Source: Aradus depressus (Eukaryota > Arthropoda > Insecta > Hemiptera > Aradidae). Taken from it: 64,000 nucleotides of DNA. A model generated the notes under the pieces. It searched no databases. It was not told the DNA's origin and saw only the letters and a program-made list of their open reading frames with translations. Where the stretch lies: positions 5,550,501 to 5,614,500 of the forward strand of contig OY759227.1 of assembly GCA_963662175.1 (NCBI GenBank), read 5' to 3'. Positions 8,732-18,525 of this stretch are shown here, one piece after another. The first letter of the stretch is position 1. Every line of letters starts with the position of its first letter. The position numbers were made by a program, and so were the translations under genes.

Positions 8732-9424
8732 ATGAGTTACATCTTTACCCTTACGGGAACTGAGAACGTATTAGGTGCAGACATTTTTCCTACAATAGAC
8801 CTATCAAATGGAGAGTACTCGATTGGGCTTTAAGGTTTTACAACATATAATTCTATTCCTAACATTATTGATGGTGAGAATGATATGTTTTATTTTGGTG
8901 ATAAAAAAATTAAAATACCGATGGGGACATATGAGTTGGAAGCACTTAGAGATTATTTGCAAGAACAGATGATGTTTAGAAGGAAAGGCAATCATGTTAT
9001 AATCCGAGCTAATAATAATACATTAAAATCTGAATTACGGTGTACAAAAACTGTATATTTTAATAGAAAAAATTCTATTGGACCCTTATTGGGATGGGAT
9101 GACAGCTTGTGTGAAGATAAGCGTACTTTACACCCCGGAGATAGCTATCATACATCACCCGAAATCGTAAACATGGTTAAAGTCAATACAATTGCTATTG
9201 AATGTAATATAGTTTACGGTGCATATCGAAATGGAAAACCGGTTCACACATTTTATGAATTCTATCCAACTGTCGAGGCAGGGTACACACTTGTCGAAAC
9301 ACCATCACCCATTGTATGTTTAGGAGTTAGCACAAAATCCGTTGACAACATTACATGTCATCCAATCAACTTTAGAAACGAAACTATAACGATACACCTA
9401 CATATAAAGAAGAATGGTGATTGA
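8732..9424 (+). pseudogene. Penton-like minor capsid protein
   Basis: From ATG 8732 the frame reads MSYIFTLTGTENVLGADIFP and, after an in-frame TAA at 8831-8833 (codon 34), continues without shift for 196 codons through GFTTYNSIPNI, IKIPMGTYELEALRDYLQ and a beta-rich C-terminus. The pattern is that of the Polinton single jelly-roll penton protein. Total length would be 230 codons, normal for the family. The single nonsense change is the only defect I see. It overlaps the next small frame by 11 nt. Confidence 0.8.
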
Positions 9425-9551
9425 CTTTAGACCTCGGTATATAAGTATTCGACCATATCCTAGACCCATTAGTACGAGAACGTACATGAAACACTTGACA
9501 CCAGGCAACATTCGATTTTTGAAAAGTTTAGGCTTGAAAGTGAAACGATAA
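9414..9551 (+). CDS. Small basic Polinton protein, 45 aa
   Basis: An intact frame starts inside the end of the penton frame and ends in a TAATG overlap with the major capsid start. It is arginine- and proline-rich (RPYPRPISTRTY) and ends LTPGNIRFLKSLGLKVKR, a basic tail that could bind DNA. Its position, wedged between two capsid genes with overlaps at both ends, and its intactness suggest a real gene. Function unknown. Confidence 0.55.
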   Translation: MVIDFRPRYISIRPYPRPISTRTYMKHLTPGNIRFLKSLGLKVKR

Positions 9552-10761
9552 TGAATGACATTTTAGATATTACAGAGGACGTTTGGTTTGATGATAGTAT
9601 CACTCAGCTACAGTTCCACACTTACAACCCATTTAATTTTACAAATTTAAAGAATTCTGATGAGATTCGAATTCCTATTCCAGCAAGATTTGTATATATT
9701 ACCATGTGCTAGTTATCTTTATTTGGAAGGCTCTATTCAGAAGGAGGGTGCTGATAAAAGAATGACTACATCGAGAGCAAAATTGTCAAATAATGCCTTT
9801 GCATTTATGTTCGATGAAATTCGCTATGAATTGAATGGAGTGGAAATTGATAAAGTCCGAAATCCAGGAATTGTGAGTACTCTAAAAGGGTATGTCTCTT
9901 TATCACCTAACCAAGTGAGTGGGTTAGGCAACGCAGGATGGATGATGCCGAAGAAAGAGCTATTTCAATAGATAAAGACGGTTATTTTAATGTATGTTCC
10001 CGCCCTCAGCACTCTTATTGGTTTTCTAGAAACTTTCAGAAAAGTGATAATCAATTCAAAGCATGAACTGTGTCTTATCCGTGCAAAGAGCGACGCTAAT
10101 TCGATTTTGGAAGACAAGGTACAACTTACACTAGACAAGGTAAATTGCAGAGTCCCTCATATTAAAGTATCTGATGAACAGCGAGTGCGACTATTGAGAA
10201 TATTAGACAGAGATCAGACACTCATTATCCCTTTCCGCTCATGGGAGTTGTCGGAATACCCTGTCTTACCGGAAAACACACAAAATACATGGAGTGTTAA
10301 GACTAGTTCAGCTCTAGAAAAACCCCGATATATAATCGTAGCCTTTCAGACAGACAGAGTCGACAATAAGTTAAAAGATACCAGTCAATTTGACGCTTGT
10401 AACTTGTCCAATGTTAAACTATTTTTGAATAGTGAAATGTTCCCATAAGATGATTTAAACCTTGATTTCAATAAGGGTCGATATGCTGTTCTCTATGATA
10501 TGTACCAAAGATTTCAAATGAGCTACTATGCTAAGGATCATAGTAAAACCCTACTGTCGAGAAAGGACTTTGGTGAAATCGCCCCCATGATAGTTCTTGA
10601 TGTCACGTCACGAAGACACATTGAAGGTATTTACGGTCGACATTCGTCTAGATCTTCATGCAACCCAACCGTTTCCACCTCACACTCGAGCTTACTGTCT
10701 TATAATTCACGATAAATTAATTGAATTGAATCCTCTTAGCGGTCTTGTAAGGAAGCTATAA
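9551..10761 (+). pseudogene. Polinton major capsid protein (double jelly roll)
   Basis: About 400 codons of the hexon-like capsid protein. Recognisable stretches are AFMFDEIRYELNGVEIDK, VKVIINSK-like text at 10035, VPHIKVSDEQRVRLL, IPFRSWELSEYPVLP, KPRYIIVAFQTDR and CNLSNVKLFLNS. The C-terminus reads YCLIIHDKLIELNPLSG and ends at TAA 10759. Frameshifts lie near 9675, 9965, 10005 and 10640, and an in-frame TAA at 10446-10448. The start shares one base with the preceding stop. The final TAA forms part of the next gene's TATA box. Confidence 0.88.
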
Positions 10762-10792
10762 AATGAGTGTGTATAAGGTGAGGATCATCATT
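10757..10792 (+). promoter_or_regulatory. TATA box and TCATT initiator of the BIR gene
   Basis: TATAAAAT at 10757-10764 overlaps the capsid stop codon. TCATT with A at 10790 lies 33 nt downstream, and the start codon is at 10812. Confidence 0.55.
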
Positions 10793-10811
10793 AGATTTCT
10801 AACCCTCAAAC

Positions 10812-11486
10812 ATGGAACATCAGTTCGCAATTGTGAATTTTCAAGGTTTTCAAGGGGAAGGTGGCTTTATTGTGAAGGAGTTGACAGTTCTCACAAACAG
10901 TCAGTCACTCCACTGGTTTTTTCTCCCACCTCAAAATGTTGATGAATCTTTGGAAAGTAGTCGTGTGAATCTATGGGTTAAAAAACACATTCACAATATT
11001 CCATGGAGGTATGGAGATACTGAATATTTACGTCTGGAAGAACTCTTATGTACTTCAACTGCTTCATGTAAATTTATTTGGGCGAAAGGACTAGAAAAAT
11101 GTACATTTCTTGAAAATATTGTTAAAAAGCCAGTTTATGATCTGCTCGACTATGGCTGTCCGAATTTGAAAAAGTTACCCCAACATGAGACTACCTGTCA
11201 TTTTCATGGAGGAACCTCTTATACTTGTTCACTTAATCAAGCCTTCAATTTGCAGGAGTGGATAAGTAAACACCCATCCAAGACAGATTTGTACAATGAA
11301 GAGGTTCGCCAAAAAACCTTTCATAAATCTAAAAAAGTGTAGGCATTTCATGGTTTTGTAAAACATTTGAATAATACTGCTATGTGTGTATATTGCAAGC
11401 TAAAATGTGATATAGATCAGACGGTATGCCCACACATGTACCATAAAAGACACAGCCCCCGATGTTACTGGTTTAGTCAGTGCTAG
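10812..11486 (+). pseudogene. Conserved Polinton-associated protein with C-terminal BIR-like domain
   Basis: The first 176 codons (MEHQFAIVNFQGFQGEGGF, then LHWFFLPPQ, WVKKHIHNIPWRYGD, KGLEKCTF and YGCPNLKKLP) match a family I associate with invertebrate Polinton-like elements, of unknown function. After an in-frame TAG at 11340-11342 the same frame continues 47 codons. With the preceding NEEVRQKTFH it makes a BIR-like zinc module: CVYC, 15 residues, H, 6 residues, C, ending KRHSPRCYWF. BIR domains bind caspases or IAP antagonists. The usual BIR tryptophan is not seen, so this is a divergent or decayed copy. The RING half of an IAP lies apart at 6475-6681. Confidence 0.55.
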
Positions 11487-11487
11487 A

Positions 11488-11748
11488 ATGGATCAAGCTT
11501 TGGAAAAACTTTCTCAAACTAATATCTGGAATTTGAATCCAGTACATCTTCAAAACTTACCACCTGCATTACTGCTTCATCTCTGTGACTATGCAATTGA
11601 ATATTTATGGGACAACCTACCTGAAGATTGGCGTGAGGATCCAAGATTCCAATTGTGTCGTCGATGCAACCATCACTTGAATACATCTCATGATCAAATC
11701 GATGATCCACCACCGATGAAGAAAAATTGTATATATTGTGTAAAATAA
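11488..11748 (+). CDS. Small cysteine-rich Polinton protein, 86 aa
   Basis: An intact frame starts 2 nt after the preceding stop. The first 50 residues are helical and leucine-rich with NLPPALLLHLCDYAIEYLW, loosely F-box-like. The C-terminal part holds CRRC, HH and CIYC, spacing suited to one zinc site. AATAAA occurs just after the stop, near 11757. Function unknown. Confidence 0.5.
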   Translation: MDQALEKLSQTNIWNLNPVHLQNLPPALLLHLCDYAIEYLWDNLPEDWREDPRFQLCRRCNHHLNTSHDQIDDPPPMKKNCIYCVK

Positions 11749-11857
11749 TGTTGATAATAAATTTATATTCAACCAAATTTTTTCTTATTTAAAAAAAAAA
11801 AAAAACTTAAAAGTTGTAAAAATAGTAGGAATAAGAAATAAACAAGTATGATCATGA

Positions 11858-12400
11858 TCATTTATTCATAAATAATGCATACATTTCATTCCAGTCTACA
11901 ATGTTTAAATTCACTATAGACTCTTCAGTTGATGTTGGTAATGAAAAAAATTCAAAGCATTTTGATATTACTGATAGTAAAAGTTTTAAAGAATAGTCTA
12001 TTTTCTCACAAGACTTAAATATCACTTCACTTTTATTGAGCTTGATTTCTGGCTGAGACGACACCGACATGTAAGGAGAAGGACTATTCAGACACATTGT
12101 TACCCATGGGTATGAATTTGATATACTCACACTTCGGTTTCTTCTAGTGAGTCCAAATTTGAATACTATGTTGCGTATTCGAAGTGAGTCTTGGAGAGGT
12201 CTTTTTCTTCCTTTGGGGTTGATGTAGTTTTGAATAGGCCCTATGTTGGTGGAGAGTCCTGTCCAATCGGCCGTGTCCAAATAAATTGATACCTTCTTGT
12301 GGCAAAATACCACTACTGATGACTGGTTGAGAAGTCCCACCTTGATGACCTTGGTCCTGGACTTGTTGAGAGCAAACTCTGTCACTAGATACAACTCCAT
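11858..12400 (-). CDS. Orphan Polinton ORF, 180 aa
   Basis: The longest undamaged frame in the element, from ATG 12400 to a stop at 11858, converging on the 11488 gene with about 110 bp between the stops. The N-terminal half looks beta-rich with VVVFCHKKVSIYLD, then a basic segment (PKGRKRPLQDSLRIRN). The C-terminal third is helical. I do not recognise a domain. Its survival without stops while capsid genes are broken is worth noting. Upstream it faces polB, so 12401-12577 should hold two promoters. Confidence 0.5.
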   Translation of the reverse strand: MELYLVTEFALNKSRTKVIKVGLLNQSSVVVFCHKKVSIYLDTADWTGLSTNIGPIQNYINPKGRKRPLQDSLRIRNIVFKFGLTRRNRSVSISNSYPWVTMCLNSPSPYMSVSSQPEIKLNKSEVIFKSCEKIDYSLKLLLSVISKCFEFFSLPTSTEESIVNLNIVDWNEMYALFMNK

Positions 12401-12577
12401 TGCAACAACTGGTTTCTCTGCATTTTTTCACTTCATATTCATCTTCTTACCCCCACCTAGTTCCCCCCTCTCTGGCCTTTTTAAAAAACCTGTTTTCGTG
12501 AGCATGTTCACAATCTTCTCTCACAATTGTTTTTGTTTTCTTTTGATTATATATAGGCAGACTTGGACTATTACAAC

Positions 12578-15500
12578 ATGTTCTAGTGTACAAAGTGTGA
12601 CACCATTTTTTCATCTTGGAAAAAACGCAATGTTCATCAGTTCAACTGTCAGAGAAATATCGACGAGATATTGGATGTAGAACCACCAAGGAGAAAAATA
12701 TTTGTATGTTCATCTGCGGAGGACGGTTTGAAAACGATTATCACGGACAACGACATGAATCAGTATGTCATGGGGAATATTCATCCTCAAAGGAAGCGAC
12801 CTAGGACGCATTATTAGCTCTGGTCCCTTCTGATAATATTGTACAATATGAAAGGGCCTTTGCTAGTCGTTTGGAATCCTTTTTTATTCGATCAAACAAA
12901 TGCAATGATTTGACGTGTTTCTTACTGGATGTGAAACCAACATTAATACACAAAGTATCCACCATACTACAAATGAAATCCTCAATAAAAATTAATTTGA
13001 TGGTTGAATGTTTACTTGAAAATGCTCTTGGTGAAAGGACAGATCGAGCCTTTCAGACTACGAATAAGCCAGTTTTTCGAGCAACAAATCTTGAAGAAAA
13101 TTTTGACAATGCATTTGAAAAAATACACTCGGAGGTGGAAAATAGAGCACTGAAAGAAAGTGGATGGAAAATATTAGCCGTAGACGGAATTCGTCTACGG
13201 GTAAATAGATATGATCCACTATGTGCTTCTACATACATACCTTTACTAACTAGTCTTGAAAATAAAAAGGCATGTGTAAATGTTCGAAATAATGATGAGA
13301 AATGTTTTGCATATTCAATCTTAGCAAAATTTGTAACAATGAATTCTAATCGACCACAGGAATATACTGATCTATTCAGTTTATATGATTTTTCATGTGT
13401 TTCGTTTCCAGTCGCTCTAACAGATATTTCAAAATTTAAAAAGTCAACAATATGTCTATAAATGTATTTGGAGTTGATGAAAACGAGAAAATATACCCCC
13501 TCAAGGTTGCAGCAGAAGAAAAATCAGATCACTGGGACATCCTCCTTTGGGACAATGAAAATAAACAACACTACGTCTACATAAAAAACTTTAATCGGTT
13601 GGTTAGTCGTCAATCTGCGAAAATTTTCCATCTGTAAAAGATGTTTCATAACTTTTGAAGAAAGAAGAGGTGGATCTGATAAGCTGGAGATGCATAAAAT
13701 GTATTGCAAAGATCAGAAGTAGAGATGGGTATCGATTAACCGATTAATCGAAATAATCTATGTTTTGGTAAAATAATCGGTGGTTTTTTAATCGATGTTA
13801 TCTAGGTTTGATTAATCGGATAATCGATGATTATTTAACGATTATTAAATGTTTAATTAAAATTACAACTCATCCGAAAAACAGGAGAAAAAAAAGAAAA
13901 ATGAATTAATTATTATTCATCCGAATTGCAACTCCTCTAAAAAAGTGGGAGGAGACTATCGTATTGACTATCGATACAACACAGTGCCTCTGTGAGGAAC
14001 TGGTGATAAGTAAAAAGTAACCTTTTAATAGTTCTACATCTAATTCTAATTTCTAATCATTTGTGTTTTGTCATTTGTGAGTTGTGATTGACTGATTGTA
14101 ATAACTTTTGTTTGTGCGTTCGTTTAATCGATTAATCGATTATTTAACCAACGATTAGTAAGTGCATCAATTAACTAGATAAAAATAATAATCGATGCCA
14201 TTAATCGATGTTTTGTTGTTCGATACCCATCCATAATCAGAAGACTGTAGGAGTTGGATTACCATCTGATCCGATAATGACATTTACAAATGTTGAGCGT
14301 CATCATAGGGTTGTATCGTTATTTATGCAGATTTTGAATCTATCTTGGAACCTATTGCAGGATGTCGTCCATCATCTGAGTCATCATTTACTACTCCTGT
14401 TCAAGAACATATTCCCATGTCGTTTTGTACATATGTGAAAAGTTCTTCTGGTCTTCCACCTATCTCTACAGCTCCGTATTTGTATAGAGGACCTGATGCA
14501 GCCGGAGTTTTTATAGAACACATCATCCAATAGAGTGAAGCTATATCAGCTGTCTAAAATGATAACCCCGTGGATATTAATATGAATTCTGATCAAGAAA
14601 CCCAGTGGGATTTAGCAACTACATGTTACCTCTGTGATAATGAATTCACAGAGTCGAATTGGAAAGTACGTGATCATTACCATCTCACTGGGGATGACAA
14701 AGGCGCAGCATGCAATAGTTGTAATTTGAAATGTTGTATTCCTAAATTTATTCCAATTATTTTTCACAATCTCACAAACTATGATTCAAAATTTATAATT
14801 AGACAGCTGAGTAATAAAAAATATGGGAGAGTTACAATTATACCTATACTCAGGAAACGTTTATATCATTTTCAGTTAAGATTGACCACATTTGGATGAG
14901 GTTTATTGATTCTTTTCGTTTTATGGCCTCTAGCTTGGATCAGCTTGCTCGAAATTTACCATCTGATGCATTTTTGGAAACATCACGTTTCTTTCCGACT
15001 GAGCATATGTCCCTCATGACCCGAAAATATGTGTTTCCATATGATTATGTAGATTCTATGAAGAAACTGGATGAAACTCAATTGCCACCAAAGGAAGCAT
15101 TTTTCAATTCGCTAACACAATCACATATTGATGAGGAAGACTATGCACATGCTCAGACCGTCTGGAAAACATTTCAATGTACTACGTTGGGTAGTTACAG
15201 TGATATCTATTTAAAATCAGATGTTTTAATTTTATCGGATACGTTTGAATCATTTCGAAATAAGACTATGACAAACTATGGAGTTGATGCGGCCCACTAC
15301 TATACGACACCTGGACTCTCCTTTGAAGCTATGTTACGATATACAAAGACTAAGCTAACACTACTACAGGATTATGATATGATAATGTTTTTCGAGAAAG
15401 GTATAAGAGGGGGGATATGTCAAGCATCACATCGATATGCTACAGCAAACAATAAATACATGAAAAATTATGATCCACAAAAAGAATCATCATACATCAC

Positions 15501-16673
15501 TTATCTGGATGCTAACAATCTATACGGATATGCCATGAGCAAATATTTACCATATGACGATTTTCAATGGGTGGAAAGACCGGAAGAGGTTGACATTCTT
15601 AATTTAAGAGAAGACGATGATACAGGCTATGTATTTGAGGTGGACGTGAAGTACCCGGCAAAACTTCACGAGATGCATGATGATTTACCATTTTTGGCAG
15701 AGACGATTCCTTCCCCAGGTGGTAAGGTTAAAAAATTAATTCCTCATTTAAATTCACGCGAACGATACGTGGTACACTATGTAGCCTTGAAACAGGCTCT
15801 ACAGCATGGACTCGGGATTGAAAAAATCCATAGAGCAATCACCCTGGCTGCAGTCCTGTATAGATCTCAATACACAACTTAGACAAAATGCACAAAATGA
15901 TTTCTTCAAAGTTATGAATAACTCCATATTCGGGAAGATGATGGAAAATGTACGAAATCGACAGAATATACAGCTAGTCAAGACTGCAAGATAAATGATG
16001 AGACTAATAGTAAAAGCTAATTTTCTTGAGAGAATTATCTACGACGAGGAGCTAGCAGCGGTTGTAATGGCCAAGACAAAAATATACTTTAATAAGGCCA
16101 TATATGTGGATATGTGTGTACTCGATTTGTCCAAGGAACTCATGTACAGATTTCATTATGATTTAATGTTGCCTACATACGGAAAAGAAAGATTAATAAA
16201 ATTAATGTATTGTGATACTGACTCTCTCATTTATCATGTGATAACACAAGACCTTTACACAGATATGCATTCAATGCTGGAACATTTCGATACGTCCAAT
16301 TATCCTCCAGACCATGTGCTATTTTCACTCATTAATAAGCAGGTAATTGGAAAATTCAAGGATGAAGTGTATGGAGAAATTATAGAAAAGTTTATTGCAT
16401 TACGAGCAAAGATGTATGCATTTTCCATTGCCATTGAGAAAATTGTAAAAAAGGGGAAAGGTGTATCACGTGCTTCACTGAGACATTTTATTTCTTTAGA
16501 AGATTACGAAAGGACACTATTTGGTTCTACATTAATGTTTACATCTATGAGAAGTAAAAGATCATACAAGCATATACTGTATACCATCGATCAAAATGGC
16601 ACTAAATCCATTCGATGACAAGCAACACATTCTTGAAGATGGCATATCTACTCATGCACATGGTCATTTTTAA
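12578..16673 (+). pseudogene. Protein-primed family B DNA polymerase
   Basis: Replicates the element. The N-terminal C2H2-like finger (CTKC) follows ATG 12578, with TAG at 12584. A terminal-protein-like region (12820-13640) and a second finger (CKRCF, near 13633) come next. Exonuclease motif I is YADFE at 14324-14338. A zinc/exo region holds RDHYHLTGDDKGAACNSC. Polymerase motif A is YLDANNLYG (15502-15528), motif B NNSIFGK (15917-15937) and motif C YCDTDSL (16208-16228). The C-terminus LEDGISTHAHGHF ends at TAA 16671. Frame breaks lie near 12810, 13450, 13625, 14310, 14530-14570, 14880, 15830 and 15992, and a MITE interrupts it at 13720-14235. All catalytic motifs survive as text. Confidence 0.92.
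13712..14243. mobile_element. hAT-type MITE inserted in polB
   Basis: A 516-bp AT-rich element (13720-14235) starts TAGAGATGGGTATCGA and ends with the inverse of TATGGATGGGTATCGA. It is flanked by an exact 8-bp duplication, ATCAGAAG, at 13712-13719 and 14236-14243. Eight-base duplications and short inverted ends of this form are the mark of hAT elements. Many ATTAATCGA motifs repeat inside. It has no coding capacity. The polymerase frame picks up again right after the duplication, so its boundaries are certain. Confidence 0.9.
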
Positions 16674-17019
16674 ATCTAATTCACTTTTCCCCCTCTAACT
16701 CAAGATTTATCAACTTGTGAATTAACTACTGAGTGGACCCCGAATCACTAGAAGAATTTCAAGATAGTCTAAAATGTTATGCAGATACATATGATGAAGA
16801 AAATGTGTAAAGTTCATTCTGCCCATCAATTTTCTCTACCATCGGAGGTCCACACTTCATCCCACCTGTCTTATCCACCCCATAACTTCCTCAAATGTGC
16901 TTTCGCTTTGACGTAGCGAGGAGGCTTAATTGATTTATATGATCAAGAACTAAGAGAAGCACAATTCTCTTTTTTTTAAATTTTATGTCTAATTTTTTTT
17001 TTTTTTTAGAACAGTCCAC
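16674..17019 (+). other. Polinton non-coding stretch after polB
   Basis: No gene seen. Ends in a long T tract (16989-17008) followed by AG, which could be a splice acceptor for the gene that follows. Confidence 0.5.
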
Positions 17020-17521
17020 ATGTTCGAGGGAGCTGAGAATAATTCACTTATTTTTTTCTTTTTATTGTTTCAGTTGAGCCGTCGCCATCAGGGCTTTTTG
17101 AGGCGCCTACAATCGGTGCCCGTCCCCCACGTCCGGGAGGTGACCGAACTCCCGCTAAGCGAATCTTTCGTCATAAAATGCTTTTCCACAATGGAGAAAA
17201 AATACACCGTTGTCCTCATAGTGAGGGGGGACATGTGGGAGGTACGACTCCCAGAAAAATATAATGATGTCATAGATGACTTATTATATTGGGAGTCACC
17301 CGAGTACGGGTTTTCCCTGAGTTATGAGGGGAGTGTAGGAGGACACCAGAAGATAATATTTAAGTATGATTTTAAATATATCCATTAACACATAAATATT
17401 TAATTTTAATTTTTGTATTTATTCTTCTTCTTTCTGTTATAGAGAAAACCCCGACTTCGAGCCCCCAAAATACTATTACGACGACCCTCATGCTGACGAA
17501 GAGGATGAATACTGTGACTGA
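17020..17521 (+). CDS. Orphan, probably spliced Polinton gene
   Basis: The frame 17020-17388 is open for 122 codons. Its first part looks intronic, with a polypyrimidine run ending TTGTTTCAG at 17073. From there it reads LSRRHQGFLRRLQSVP and goes on through KKYTVVLIVRGDMWEVRLP and a beta-rich end. Another acceptor (TTTCTGTTATAG, ending 17442) precedes an acidic segment, PHADEEDEYCD, stopping at 17519-17521. Exact joining cannot be settled by eye. No domain recognised. It lies between polB and the right terminal repeat and is GC-richer than its surroundings. Confidence 0.4.
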
Positions 17522-17647
17522 TCTTATAAATAAATTTTTTATTTTTTTCCATATATTTTTTCATTGACTTCCTACCTCACTGAATAATATGATATGGTAA
17601 TCTTGGCGTGGTCTGGACCAAGGTCGAGGAGATTGATGACTCACTGG

Positions 17648-18525
17648 AGGTAGGTATAATCTCGTCTGTTTACATCAAAGGTTGAATGACCTCTCAGACG
17701 CTAGCGATTTTTTTGAGATATCAAAATAAATATATAAATGATATGTTTACATCTGTTTGACATACATTTGTGCGATTTTTTTTTCGAATCACTGAGATAG
17801 CAAAATAAAGTAAATCTGATTGACACACTCACTGAAGGTATAATCTCGTCTGTTTGCATACAAGGTTGAATATCCTCTCAGACGCTAGCGATTTTTTTTT
17901 TCAAATCACTGAGATAGCAAATTAAATATATAATTGATATGTTTACATCTGTTTGACACACTCACTGAAGGTTGAATGAGGTATAATCTCGTCGTCTGTT
18001 TACATCAAATGTTGAATGAACTCTCAGACGCTAGCGATTTTTTTGAGATATTTTTGAGATATCAAAATAAATATATAAATTACATCTGACAATCATTTGA
18101 CACACTCACTGAAGGTATAATCACGTCGTCTGTTTACATCAAAGGTTGAATGACCTCTCAGACGCTAGCGACTTTTTTGAGATATTTTTGAGATATCAAA
18201 ATAAATATATAAATTACATCTGACAATCATTTGACACACTCACTGAAGGTTGAATGAGGTATAATCTCGTCGTCTGTTTACATCAAAGGTTGAATGACCT
18301 CTCAGACGCTAGCGATTTTTTTGAGATATCAAAATAAATATATAAATGATATGTTTACATCTGTTTGACATACATTTGATACACTCACATACATTTTACA
18401 CGGGACCCCCTTTAAAATCTGACCTACAATCGTCCCTTTAAATCATGACCATCCACAACACTAGGGCCGTTTCTATATCACAACATATGCCCCTTTAACT
18501 GTTGCAAGTCCGGCCATTTTACACT
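17648..18525 (-). repeat. Polinton right terminal inverted repeat
   Basis: The outer ~200 bp are the inverse of the left end. Inward it is a tandem array of ~135-180-bp units, each with GACGCTAGCGA followed by a T run, at about 17697, 17880, 18026, 18161 and 18304. Five such units against two on the left make this end about 400 bp longer. Some units contain an extra TTTTTGAGATA step. Confidence 0.88.

Larger units (their letters stand above)
3223..18525. mobile_element. Maverick/Polinton DNA transposon (15.3 kb, decayed)
   Basis: The element is bounded by inverted repeats that start AGTGTAAAATGGCC at 3223 and end with the reverse complement at 18525. The outer ~200 bp of the two ends agree at about 96% by eye. 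Inside are the diagnostic Polinton genes: retroviral-type integrase, packaging ATPase, adenovirus-type protease, penton-like and major capsid proteins, and protein-primed polymerase B. The insertion interrupts a minus-strand gag frame. The expected 6-bp target duplication is not clean: the left flank is ATTAGT and the right flank ATTGAC. Nearly every large gene has stops or frameshifts, so the copy is dead. Related infectious forms are called adintoviruses. Confidence 0.95.

Noticed and set aside
11519..11776. Minus-strand ORF across the 11488 gene
   Set aside because: Shadow of the + strand cysteine-rich frame; no domain.
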